From NCBI GenBank assembly GCA_947253405.1, contig CAMXZF010000027.1, positions 1 through 7,783 on the forward strand: a DNA stretch of 7,783 nucleotides, written 5' to 3'. Positions 1-6,035 of this stretch are shown here, one piece after another. Position numbers and translations under genes: made by a program. The stretch's first letter is position 1; each line of letters opens with the position of its first letter. The DNA is from an uncultured Candidatus Saccharibacteria bacterium (GTDB lineage: Bacteria; Patescibacteriota; Saccharimonadia; Saccharimonadales; Saccharimonadaceae). The notes beneath the pieces were generated by a model. That model did no database searches. It worked only from the letters and a program-made list of their open reading frames with translations, and was not told the origin of the DNA.

Positions 1-54
1 GGCCTATGTTAATTCATACAATATATACGCTAAAAGCCATATAGATCTTATATT

Positions 55-83
55 TTGACTTTACCGCCGCTATTCGCTATAAT
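55..83 (+). promoter_or_regulatory. Near-consensus sigma70-type promoter of rpmE2
   Basis: A -35 box TTGACT (55-60) and a perfect -10 box TATAAT (78-83) are separated by exactly 17 bp. Transcription would be expected to start about 6-8 bases after the -10 box, around 90-91, while the ATG is at 93. The predicted mRNA therefore has almost no 5' leader and no room for a Shine-Dalgarno site. The boxes are seen directly; the start point is inferred from standard spacing. The rest of positions 1-54 is AT-rich sequence in which I see no gene. Confidence 0.85.
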
Positions 84-92
84 CCTTTAGAT

Positions 93-440
93 ATGAAAAC
101 AAGCATTCACCCAGACAACTATCGCTTGGTAGTATTCGAAGATGAAGCGGCTAACTTCTCATTTTTAACAAAGTCAACCGCACCAACCAATGAAACTATC
201 AAGTGGGAAGACGGCAATGAATATCCGTTGGTTAAACTACATATTTCATCTGCTAGTCACCCGTTCTTTACTGGCGAAGAAAAGATCATCGATACCGAAG
301 GGCGTGTTGATCGCTTTGCTGCTAAGATGAAGGCCGCCAAGGAACATAAAGAGCTGTTAGCTAAACGCGCCGCTAAAGCTAAAGCAGAAGCTAGCAAAAA
401 AGCTAAAAAATCAAAGGAAGCCAAAGTAGCTGAACAATAA
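93..440 (+). CDS. rpmE2: 50S ribosomal protein L31 type B
   Basis: Large-subunit ribosomal protein L31, type B form, which helps bridge the two subunits. The N-terminus [17 protein letters not shown] and the core [10 protein letters not shown]...DTEGRVDRF (residues about 52-75) are hallmark L31 segments. The 115-residue protein has no cysteine, so it lacks the zinc ligands of type A L31 and should be zinc-independent. L31 proteins are usually about 65-90 residues; here residues about 76-115 form an extra Lys/Ala-rich, probably helical and basic tail ending [13 protein letters not shown], likely contacting rRNA. ATG at 93 is the only sensible start: the L31 motif begins there, the promoter lies just upstream, and no Shine-Dalgarno is visible, suggesting leaderless translation. 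The gene stands alone on the plus strand and converges with the minus-strand block. Confidence 0.95.
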   Translation: MKTSIHPDNYRLVVFEDEAANFSFLTKSTAPTNETIKWEDGNEYPLVKLHISSASHPFFTGEEKIIDTEGRVDRFAAKMKAAKEHKELLAKRAAKAKAEASKKAKKSKEAKVAEQ

Positions 441-464
441 ATAGATTTTATTAGCATTAAAACA

Positions 465-492
465 AATAACCCCCTATTTATAGGGGGTTATT
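465..492. terminator. Bidirectional intrinsic terminator between convergent genes
   Basis: A perfect 12-bp inverted repeat, AATAACCCCCTA (465-476) with TAGGGGGTTATT (481-492), closes a 4-base TTTA loop. The five G-C pairs give a strong stem core, and the outer A-T pairs supply a U-rich run on the 3' arm in either direction (TTATTATTAAATA on plus, TTATTTGTTTTAA on minus). It lies 24 bp after the rpmE2 stop and 16 bp beyond the stop of the minus-strand gene ending at 509, so it can end both transcripts. It is the only strong terminator-like hairpin I noticed in the window. Confidence 0.9.
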
Positions 493-508
493 ATTAAATA
501 GTTTCCTA

Positions 509-796
509 TTATTGCCTAGCTTGGTTAATTTCATTCGTCCAACTTTTAATGGTTGGCGATAAATCGACAGTTTTGCTAAATATCCATATTGATATTGCTA
601 CTATCACAGTACCACCCAAGAAAGATCCTAAACCAAAAGCGATACCTCTTAGAAAATTATCGACTGTTATCCGCCATCGATTAACCAAATAAATGTCTTC
701 TAGAATTTGACGAACATCTGACTTTTGGCTCTCGGTTAAGCCCTTATGTTCTTTATGGTTAGATTTATTGGATTTTTTTTGATTATTATTCGGCAT
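509..796 (-). CDS. Small single-helix membrane protein, probable DUF5665 family
   Basis: A 95-residue protein. Residues 1-25 are polar and rich in Lys/Asn/His. Residues 26-50 look like an amphipathic helix (DVRQILEDIYLVNRWRITVDNFLRG). A Gly-rich transmembrane helix follows at about 51-74 (GIAFGLGSFLGGTVIVAISIWIF), and the C-terminus is short and polar. The NFLRGIAxGLGxxLGxT pattern resembles DUF5665 proteins; I assign this from memory of the pattern. Molecular function is unknown. It is the last gene of the minus-strand block, 29 bp after the YtxH-like gene and just before the shared terminator. No good Shine-Dalgarno precedes the ATG (context TTATAGAATG), so it may rely on coupling or weak initiation. 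Its association with two other tiny membrane proteins suggests an envelope or stress role, which is inference. Confidence 0.65.
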   Translation of the reverse strand: MPNNNQKKSNKSNHKEHKGLTESQKSDVRQILEDIYLVNRWRITVDNFLRGIAFGLGSFLGGTVIVAISIWIFSKTVDLSPTIKSWTNEINQARQ

Positions 797-825
797 TCTA
801 TAATCTTATCTTAAAGATTGGTACT

Positions 826-1164
826 TTACTCAGATAAGTCATCAGCTTCTTTTTTGATATCTTTTTTGGTTTTTTTAGCTTCTTTCTTAACGGCTTTCTT
901 TTCTCTGCGCAAAAAACCCTTGGTATCTTCTGCTCTGTCAGTGGCAAAATCTTTTGCGTCAGCTAATTTATCTGATGCAAACCCTTTTACGTCATCAAAC
1001 TTTTCCGAGGTTACATCCTTTATGTCTTCTGCTTTATTGCTTAAATCTTTACGTGTTTCTTTACCTGACTTAGGTGCAGTCAATATACCTGCTACAGCAC
1101 CGACTGCCGCACCAAGCAATGCACCCAAAGCAAACTTACCTGCACCAAATGATTTTTTAGACAT
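826..1164 (-). CDS. YtxH-family protein with 11-residue tandem repeats
   Basis: A 112-residue protein with two parts. Residues 7-36 carry the YtxH signature: a Gly/Ala-rich hydrophobic helix (GALLGAAVGAVAGILTAP) ending in KSGKETR. From residue 44 the chain is a highly charged helix built of 11-residue units: KAEDIKDVTSE, KFDDVKGFASD, KLADAKDFATD, RAEDTKGFLRR, then the looser EKKAVKKEAKK. Such hendecads form amphipathic helices, as in LEA group 3 and apolipoprotein-like proteins. In Bacillus, YtxH is a general-stress protein; its biochemical role is not known. A good Shine-Dalgarno (AAGGA, 8 bases before ATG) lies inside the last codons of the upstream YtxG-like gene, whose stop is 2 bp before this start, implying translational coupling. 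Likely membrane-associated. The family call is firm; the function is not. Confidence 0.85.
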   Translation of the reverse strand: MSKKSFGAGKFALGALLGAAVGAVAGILTAPKSGKETRKDLSNKAEDIKDVTSEKFDDVKGFASDKLADAKDFATDRAEDTKGFLRREKKAVKKEAKKTKKDIKKEADDLSE

Positions 1165-1166
1165 TG

Positions 1167-1430
1167 TTAAATTCCTTTCTTCTTATTTTTATTACTAATA
1201 TAATTTTTAATATAATTTATGACAATCTTAGCAAGTACTACTGGACTAGCCAATCGATTAAGCGTATCCATTAGATTAGCTAGATTATTACTTGCCTCTT
1301 CTATTGAGTCAGTAATATTCTTAATTTTACGTGATATACGAATACACATCACCAATAGAACTATTCCCAAAACTAGAAATATAGCTAAAAAAACCGCTAA
1401 AATTATAACTAGTATTTGAAATATATCCAT
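1167..1430 (-). CDS. YtxG-like (DUF948-like) small membrane protein
   Basis: An 87-residue protein. Residues about 4-31 are a strong transmembrane helix (LVIILAVFLAIFLVLGIVLLV). Residues 32-60 form a predicted coiled-coil-like helix with regularly spaced Ile/Leu (KIKNITDSIEEASNNLANLM). A second moderately hydrophobic stretch covers about 62-78, and the tail is basic (NKNKKKGI). This layout, N-terminal helix plus a helical region with repeated I-x-x-a spacing, resembles DUF948/YtxG proteins. The gene directly precedes a YtxH homologue, the same order as ytxG-ytxH in Bacillus, which supports the comparison. Sequence similarity alone is weak. The start ATG at 1430 is preceded immediately by AGAGG, too close for a normal Shine-Dalgarno, and by a possible promoter. 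Function unknown; a membrane-anchored envelope or stress role is inferred. Confidence 0.6.
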   Translation of the reverse strand: MDIFQILVIILAVFLAIFLVLGIVLLVMCIRISRKIKNITDSIEEASNNLANLMDTLNRLASPVVLAKIVINYIKNYISNKNKKKGI

Positions 1431-1438
1431 CCTCTATA

Positions 1439-1467
1439 ACAATACCATAATCACTTTATATATTCAA
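1439..1467 (-). promoter_or_regulatory. Possible weak promoter before the YtxG-like gene
   Basis: On the minus strand TTGAAT (1467-1462) is followed after 17 bp by TATTGT (1444-1439); each box matches four of six consensus positions. The -10 box ends 8 bases before the ATG at 1430, so a transcript from it would be nearly leaderless, like the other two promoters in this window. The 49-bp gap is the largest in the minus-strand block, which fits a promoter there. The match is modest and could be chance in AT-rich DNA. Confidence 0.35.
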
Positions 1468-1479
1468 GGGGTGAATAAA

Positions 1480-2364
1480 TCACAATTTACAGTATTTATT
1501 CATCACAAAACTAGTTATTTCTTTACCATAATCCTCATGGTCAATAACATACTCTAAATTAGCCATAAAGTAATTGCTTGGATCACCCGTAGTGCGCCAC
1601 TTACCCGCCGTCTCTTTTACATAAACAGATCCCGTTTTTACTAAAGCTGTAATAGCGTCAACAGTCCAAAGTTCCCCGTCCTTGCCGGTTTGGCTAGGCT
1701 TTAAATGGTCAAATACTTCTGGCGTTAATAAATAGCGACCATAAGATGCCAAGGTAGATGGAGCCTCATTAACTTTAGGCTTTTCAACTATAGCGCTTAA
1801 CTTATTGTCCTTACCTAATTTGATAATGCCATATTGATCAACATTAGACTTTTCTACTTCTTGCGCCATAATAATTGCTTTGGCATCAGGTTTAGACTTA
1901 AACTCTTCGACTAAAGATTTAGCGTCAGATGCACCCAGCACAACATCATCGCTGTAGATCACTATAAAGGCCTCGTCCGGAGCAATAAACTTTTTAACGC
2001 TAACAATAGGCGCACCATTGCCGTACGGCAAAGCGGGATCTTGCACGACTATACGAATTTTTGGAAAATCTAACACATGCTCTACTTCTTTATAGCGCTT
2101 AAATTTACCCTGCACTTTTAATTGTTTACGGATTGGCGTTACTGCATTATTAAAATAATCATCATAAATTGGCTTGCCTTCTGGTGTGGTAACAATAATG
2201 ATATCATCAATACCTGCAGCTACACATTCTTCAACAGCGAATTGTGTTACTGGACGGTTACCAATTGGCAGCATTCCTTTAGGAATAGTTTTAGTTATGG
2301 GTAGAAAACGGCTAGCATAACCTGCATCAGTAATAATAGCCTTAGTTGGCACCCTATAATTCAT
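1480..2364 (-). CDS. GalU-like sugar-phosphate nucleotidyltransferase (UTP-glucose-1-phosphate uridylyltransferase type)
   Basis: A 294-residue enzyme of the nucleotidyltransferase fold that should join a sugar 1-phosphate to NTP, making a nucleotide sugar and pyrophosphate. It tracks GalU along its length: KAIITDAGYASRFLPITKTIPK (8-29), VEECVAAGIDDIIIVT (44-59), SDD at 138-140 (probable metal-binding Asp140), VEKPKVNEAPSTLASYGRYLLTP (193-215, with the substrate-contacting Lys195), and the second metal Asp in GD (260-261). Odd points: the normal AAGxGTRFLP loop reads DAGYASRFLP, PKEMLP reads PKGMLP, and the base-binding segment reads PYGNGAPI (113-120). The nucleotide or sugar specificity may therefore differ from classical UDP-glucose synthesis, so I give no gene symbol. 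An ideal Shine-Dalgarno AAAGGAGG (2377-2370) lies 5 bases before ATG 2364, fixing the start. It begins 29 bp after gatB. The product probably feeds surface glycan synthesis. Confidence 0.88.
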   Translation of the reverse strand: MNYRVPTKAIITDAGYASRFLPITKTIPKGMLPIGNRPVTQFAVEECVAAGIDDIIIVTTPEGKPIYDDYFNNAVTPIRKQLKVQGKFKRYKEVEHVLDFPKIRIVVQDPALPYGNGAPIVSVKKFIAPDEAFIVIYSDDVVLGASDAKSLVEEFKSKPDAKAIIMAQEVEKSNVDQYGIIKLGKDNKLSAIVEKPKVNEAPSTLASYGRYLLTPEVFDHLKPSQTGKDGELWTVDAITALVKTGSVYVKETAGKWRTTGDPSNYFMANLEYVIDHEDYGKEITSFVMNKYCKL

Positions 2365-2393
2365 AAGATCCTCCTTTAAAAAATTATCAAAAA

Positions 2394-3875
2394 CTAATCT
2401 AGTTTTTTCTTTAAAATGTCTTTAGCTAGAGATGGATTAGCTTTACCGCCAGATCGCTTCATTACTTGGCCCACCAAAAAGCCAATCACCTTAACTTCGC
2501 CAGACTTATAGTCGTCAATAGCTTTAGTCGAGCTCGGCAAAGCTAATACCTGATCAACAATTTCCGCCAATGCCCCCGAATCACTAACCTGTAATAGATT
2601 TTTATCTTTAGCAATCTTTTGTGGGTTAGTCTTCCCGTCCATTAAATCCAAGAATACCTCTTTACCGGCAGTTGAAGATAGTTCTTTTTTAGCTAGCATA
2701 TTAGCTAGATCAACTAAATCTTTGACACTGGGTAATTTTAAGTCAGTATTTTTGCTATCGCTATCCGTCGGCAAGGCAGAAGCAAATAGGTTAGCTATTT
2801 TTTTAGCATGATCAATATCAGACTGATCAATTACCCCACTAATCAATTCTGCCACCGATTGTTGACTTAAAATAACTGCTTCAACTGAGCTATCGACCGA
2901 CAAATCTTTGAATTTTTGGCGATATATAGCTGGCATGATCGGCATGTCTTTTTGCATTTCTTTAATGTCGTTATCACTTAAAATTACTGGTGGTATATCA
3001 GCATCTGGCATATAGCGATAATCCTGCGCATCTTCTTTACCCCTTTGCGCAAAAGTTTTTTGCTCGGCCTCATTCCAGCCCCTGGTTTGCTGGGTAACTT
3101 TTTGACCTTGATTTAATAGACTAATTTGCCGCTTGATTTCATACTCTGTAGCCCGCTCCACCGCTCTAAATGAATTTAGGTTTTTAAGCTCTGTGCGAAT
3201 GCCAAGTTTATCGTTAGGTTTAGCTACTGATATATTAACATCAAATCGCATATGTCCATGATAAAGATCGCCGATTGTTACCTTTGCATAAGTCATTAAA
3301 AGATGAAGTTCTTCAACATAATTTCGCGCCATTTTAGCAGAATGAATATCGGGCTCAGAAACAATCTCGATTAGTGGCGTACCTGCACGATTTAGATCGA
3401 CTAAAGAATAATTATCAAAATGAGTCAATTTACCAGCATCTTCTTCAACGTGAGCATGGTGAATTCTGACCTTTTCACCGCTAGGCAGCTCAACTATACC
3501 ACCTATAATTAACGGTTCATATAGTTGCGATATCTGATAACCTTTAGGTAGATCTGGATAAAAATAGTGTTTACGGTCAAAATGACTAACTTTTGCAATT
3601 TTGCTATTTAGTGCCTTACCGGCTCTAACCGCCATTTTTATGGCGCCATGATTTAACATTGGCAGCATTCCAGGTAGAGCATAATCAATCTCGCTAACCT
3701 TACTATTCGGCTCAGCCTCACGCGCATCATTGTCGGTTGCGCTAAATAGTTTAGTTTTTGTGTTTAATTGAACATGGCACTCAATACCAATAGTTGGTAG
3801 ATATCCTTCAACTAAATAATCATTTATGTCGCCCGTAATTTCAGTTCCGCTTTCACCTGCATTATTCAAAGACAT
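2394..3875 (-). CDS. gatB: Asp/Glu-tRNA amidotransferase subunit B (GatB)
   Basis: The kinase and tRNA-binding subunit of GatCAB, which phosphorylates misacylated Glu-tRNA(Gln) or Asp-tRNA(Asn) and completes amidation with ammonia from GatA. Numbering from ATG 3875 (493 residues), clear family segments are GIECHVQLNTKTKLFS (30-45), FDRKHYFYPDLPKGYQISQ (99-117), HVEEDAGKL (142-150), LVDLNRAGTPLIEIVSEPD (158-176), RFDVNIS (210-216), RTELKNLNSF (227-236) and DYRYMPDADIPP (285-296). The helical YqeY-like tail domain covers about 340-493. The zinc-binding cysteines of some GatB proteins are absent (FSATDND...IDYALPG), matching the zinc-free variant. A longer frame begins at 3905, but I chose 3875: it has a strong Shine-Dalgarno AGGGAGG 7 bases upstream, and the extra ten residues would overlap the preceding gene. 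Confidence 0.97.
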   Translation of the reverse strand: MSLNNAGESGTEITGDINDYLVEGYLPTIGIECHVQLNTKTKLFSATDNDAREAEPNSKVSEIDYALPGMLPMLNHGAIKMAVRAGKALNSKIAKVSHFDRKHYFYPDLPKGYQISQLYEPLIIGGIVELPSGEKVRIHHAHVEEDAGKLTHFDNYSLVDLNRAGTPLIEIVSEPDIHSAKMARNYVEELHLLMTYAKVTIGDLYHGHMRFDVNISVAKPNDKLGIRTELKNLNSFRAVERATEYEIKRQISLLNQGQKVTQQTRGWNEAEQKTFAQRGKEDAQDYRYMPDADIPPVILSDNDIKEMQKDMPIMPAIYRQKFKDLSVDSSVEAVILSQQSVAELISGVIDQSDIDHAKKIANLFASALPTDSDSKNTDLKLPSVKDLVDLANMLAKKELSSTAGKEVFLDLMDGKTNPQKIAKDKNLLQVSDSGALAEIVDQVLALPSSTKAIDDYKSGEVKVIGFLVGQVMKRSGGKANPSLAKDILKKKLD

Positions 3876-3882
3876 AATAAAA

Positions 3883-3889
3883 CCTCCCT
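3883..3889 (-). promoter_or_regulatory. Ribosome binding site that decides the gatB start
   Basis: On the minus strand AGGGAGG lies 7 bases before ATG 3875. Its first A is also the last base of the TAA stop of the upstream gene, so a ribosome finishing that gene ends on the gatB binding site. The alternative ATG at 3905 has only an abutting AAAGG and lies inside the upstream gene. Confidence 0.85.
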
Positions 3890-4311
3890 TAAATTGCCCC
3901 GACATCCTTTAAGGCTTTTTTGTAAACAGACAACATTCTTTCCGCCACCCTAACACTTAGATCAACACTAACCTCATGAGCGATCTTATTGCGAATCTTA
4001 TGAGCAGCCCAAACAGAGTCAATGTTATTTATACTTTTACCACAATTTTTCAGCCTTTCACCCATAGTATTACCTTTAACTCCTGATTGCATCAAGGCGC
4101 GATCTAACAATTTATCGGCACTAAGAATGGCAAATTGATAAGTAGCAATGTTATTCTTTTTAATATTATTTTCAATTTCTAGCCAATCAGCACGATATTT
4201 TTCCTTATCTAAAGAAGCGCCCTTATTAACAGTTGCAAAAACAACTAATAGCGCTACCCCTACGACGATAACACCTACTAAAGCCAAAATTGAATCGATC
4301 GATACTTCCAT
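3889..4311 (-). CDS. Membrane-anchored helical protein with HEPN-like RNKIAHE motif, unknown function
   Basis: A 140-residue protein I do not recognise as a named family. Residues about 6-28 are one strong transmembrane helix (SILALVGVIVVGVALLVVF). The remainder reads as soluble helices: DWLEIENNIKKNN (42-54), YQFAILSADKLLDRALMQSG (58-77), then AAHKIRNKIAHE (102-113) and a closing helix to 140. R107-N108-x3-H112 fits the R-polar-x3-H signature of HEPN domains, with a preceding helix pair and a following helix as that fold needs. Many HEPN proteins are RNases or RNA/nucleotide binders, but some are inactive, so a nuclease role is only a possibility. The gene starts directly after the gatA stop (TAAATG, no gap) and ends 13 bp before gatB, so it is co-translated with the amidotransferase genes. 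A link to tRNA amidation is suggested by position alone. Confidence 0.8.
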   Translation of the reverse strand: MEVSIDSILALVGVIVVGVALLVVFATVNKGASLDKEKYRADWLEIENNIKKNNIATYQFAILSADKLLDRALMQSGVKGNTMGERLKNCGKSINNIDSVWAAHKIRNKIAHEVSVDLSVRVAERMLSVYKKALKDVGAI

Positions 4312-5718
4312 TTATTTTATATCCTCTAATATTTTTGAAAAAGCTAACAACTTAGCGTCTTCTTTTTGCTGAGCAATTAACTGTACACCAATAGGTAAAG
4401 CACTTTTTGCTTTAGCCGGTACAGAAATTGCTGGTAACCCCGCTAAAGATGCTGGCACAGTCATAGCGTCAGCTAAATACATGCTGAGTGGATTATCCGT
4501 GTTTTCACCTAGCTTAAAAGCTGGCGTTGGCGCTGTAGGACAGAGCAAGAAATCATATTGTTCAAATAATTTGTTGAACTGATTAATTAATAATGTACGA
4601 GCTTTTTGCGCCTTTAAATAATAAGCATCAAAATATCCACTACTTAAAACATATGACCCAATCATAATGCGACGCTTGTTTTCTGCCATAAAACCTGTGG
4701 CACGTGATTTTCCATAAACCTCACTTAGATCTTTTGCATCTTTCGCTCTTTCTCCATAACGTACACCATCAAAACGTCCCAAATTTGAAGTAATCTCGGC
4801 TGGTACCACAATGTAATAAATCGCTAAGGCGTATTGCGTCATAGGCAACGCAACGTCTTCTACTGCGTAGCCTTTGGCCTTTAATAAACTAGCTGCATCA
4901 CTAGTAGCTTGGTTGACTTCATTTGATACACCTTCGCCCATTAAATTTCTAATTAAGCCAACTCTTATTGGCTTGTCACCAATTTCTTCTTTTTGGAATT
5001 TCTCGGCATGAACATTCGAATCTTTGTGATCTTGGCCTGACAAAATATCGACTAATATCTCGCTATCTTCAACTGTCCTTGTTATTGGACCTACTACATC
5101 AGTTGAGCTAGCCATAGCAATAACGCCGTATCGGCTAATTAAGCCGTAGGTTGGCTTATACCCAACTACCCCGTTAAAGCTGGCTGGCTGACGGATAGAT
5201 CCGCCTGTGTCGGTACCCAAAGCAAATGGGACAATACCACTAGCAACCGCTACAGCTGACCCGCCGCTTGAGCCACCAGCAACACGCGTCTGATCTTTAG
5301 CATTTTTAGTGGCGCCAAAATAACTATTTTCAGTTGACCCACCATGAGCAAAAGCATCTAAGTTAGACTTTCCAATTAAAATTGCATCTTCATCATCAAG
5401 CTTTTTAATTGCGGTGGCATCAATTGGCGATTTAAAATTGTCTAAAATTTTTGCCGCCGCAGTAGTGTGTCCCAATTTAGTTAGAAAGTTATCTTTGGCT
5501 ACATAAGGCACACCAGCTAGTCGCCCGACAGGTTTACCCGCCTTAATTTTTTGATCAATCTTATCAGCCCTCGCTAGTGCTTCATCAGCAAATAATTCTA
5601 ATACTGCGTGTAGATTTTGCTGCGATTTAGCCGCCTTTAAAGACTTTTCAACAACATCTCGAGCGGTTAGCTTGCCCGATTTAATATCATCTACAATCTG
5701 ATTAATTTCACTTGCCAT
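4312..5718 (-). CDS. gatA: Asp/Glu-tRNA amidotransferase subunit A (GatA)
   Basis: The amidase subunit of GatCAB, which hydrolyses glutamine and passes ammonia to GatB. At 468 residues it is slightly short for the family (about 480-490) but complete. The amidase-signature triad is intact: Lys75 in [10 protein letters not shown], cis-Ser150 in [14 protein letters not shown] and nucleophile Ser174 in [14 protein letters not shown]. These equal Lys79, Ser154 and Ser178 of the Staphylococcus enzyme, each shifted by four. Other family blocks are [18 protein letters not shown] (115-132), [21 protein letters not shown] (185-205) and, near the C-terminus, [11 protein letters not shown] and GLPAISVPA. 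The ATG at 5718 follows the gatC stop by 3 bp, so the two are probably coupled. Its own stop abuts the next ATG. Confidence 0.97.
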   Translation of the reverse strand: MASEINQIVDDIKSGKLTARDVVEKSLKAAKSQQNLHAVLELFADEALARADKIDQKIKAGKPVGRLAGVPYVAKDNFLTKLGHTTAAAKILDNFKSPIDATAIKKLDDEDAILIGKSNLDAFAHGGSTENSYFGATKNAKDQTRVAGGSSGGSAVAVASGIVPFALGTDTGGSIRQPASFNGVVGYKPTYGLISRYGVIAMASSTDVVGPITRTVEDSEILVDILSGQDHKDSNVHAEKFQKEEIGDKPIRVGLIRNLMGEGVSNEVNQATSDAASLLKAKGYAVEDVALPMTQYALAIYYIVVPAEITSNLGRFDGVRYGERAKDAKDLSEVYGKSRATGFMAENKRRIMIGSYVLSSGYFDAYYLKAQKARTLLINQFNKLFEQYDFLLCPTAPTPAFKLGENTDNPLSMYLADAMTVPASLAGLPAISVPAKAKSALPIGVQLIAQQKEDAKLLAFSKILEDIK

Positions 5719-5721
5719 AAT

Positions 5722-6006
5722 CTATAAAACCTTCGGAACCTTAACCTGATTACCTAACTGCTCTGGTGCTAAGTCTAACAGCTTTTTTCTATCAATCTGA
5801 CTTTTTATAATGTCTTCACGCCAAACATTACTTAGTCCAGTAAGCTGGAAGGTTGGCTTTACACCCTCAGTATCTAGTTGATCAAGCTGATCAATATAAC
5901 CCAAAATAGCATCTATATCGCTAGTTAAACTGCGTAATTCATCATCACTTAGACTAAGCTTGCTAAGCACTGCCAAATGACGCACATCGTCTATATTTAC
6001 ACTCAT
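5722..6006 (-). CDS. gatC: Asp/Glu-tRNA amidotransferase subunit C (GatC)
   Basis: A 94-residue subunit that wraps around GatA and GatB and stabilises the complex. The family pattern is complete: VRHLAVLSKLSLSDDEL (8-24), DIDAILGYIDQLDQLDTEGVKP (30-51), the linker TGLSNVWRED (56-65), and the closing APEQLGNQVKVPKVL (80-94). It opens the gat cluster, starting 29 bp after the uvrB stop. No Shine-Dalgarno precedes ATG 6006, but an extended -10 promoter does, so gatC probably heads its own transcript with a leader of only a few bases. Order gatC-gatA-(unknown)-gatB differs from the plain gatCAB cluster only by the inserted gene. Confidence 0.96.
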   Translation of the reverse strand: MSVNIDDVRHLAVLSKLSLSDDELRSLTSDIDAILGYIDQLDQLDTEGVKPTFQLTGLSNVWREDIIKSQIDRKKLLDLAPEQLGNQVKVPKVL

Positions 6007-6017
6007 TGTAGTTATCT

Positions 6018-6026
6018 ATTATAGCA
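6018..6026 (-). promoter_or_regulatory. Extended -10 promoter for the gat cluster
   Basis: On the minus strand TGCTATAAT (6026-6018) is a perfect -10 hexamer with the TGn extension that can replace a good -35 box; no convincing -35 is present at 16-18 bp. The expected start point, about 7 bases on, is near 6011, leaving a leader of about 4-5 bases before ATG 6006. It shares the GCTATAAT core with the rpmE2 promoter. It lies in the short AT-rich gap after uvrB, so gatCAB can be expressed apart from uvrB. Confidence 0.7.
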
Positions 6027-6035
6027 AAAATTAAG

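Noticed and set aside
40..54. Imperfect palindrome around AGATCT just upstream of the rpmE2 -35 box, considered as an operator
   Set aside because: The arms are pure A/T and only the central six bases are truly symmetric; this is expected by chance in AT-rich DNA.
818..1198. A 126-codon plus-strand open frame opposite the YtxH-like gene
   Set aside because: It mirrors the repetitive YtxH coding strand, has a Ser/Leu/Phe-rich low-complexity translation, no ribosome binding site and no recognisable motif. The minus-strand gene explains the region.
1471..1483. Small inverted repeat GTGAATAAATCAC at the galU stop codon
   Set aside because: The stem is only four pairs with no T-run, so it is neither a convincing terminator nor an operator.
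2122..2304. Short plus-strand open frame opposite the GalU-like gene
   Set aside because: Composition is unlike the real proteins here, and it lies wholly within a conserved enzyme gene on the other strand. The same reasoning removes frames at 257-457, 1219-1419, 4148-4372 and 6067-6282.
2394..3875. Absence of zinc-binding cysteines in GatB, considered as a lost active feature
   Set aside because: Many GatB proteins have the zinc-free FS...ALPGxLP version of this segment; this is a known alternative form rather than a defect.
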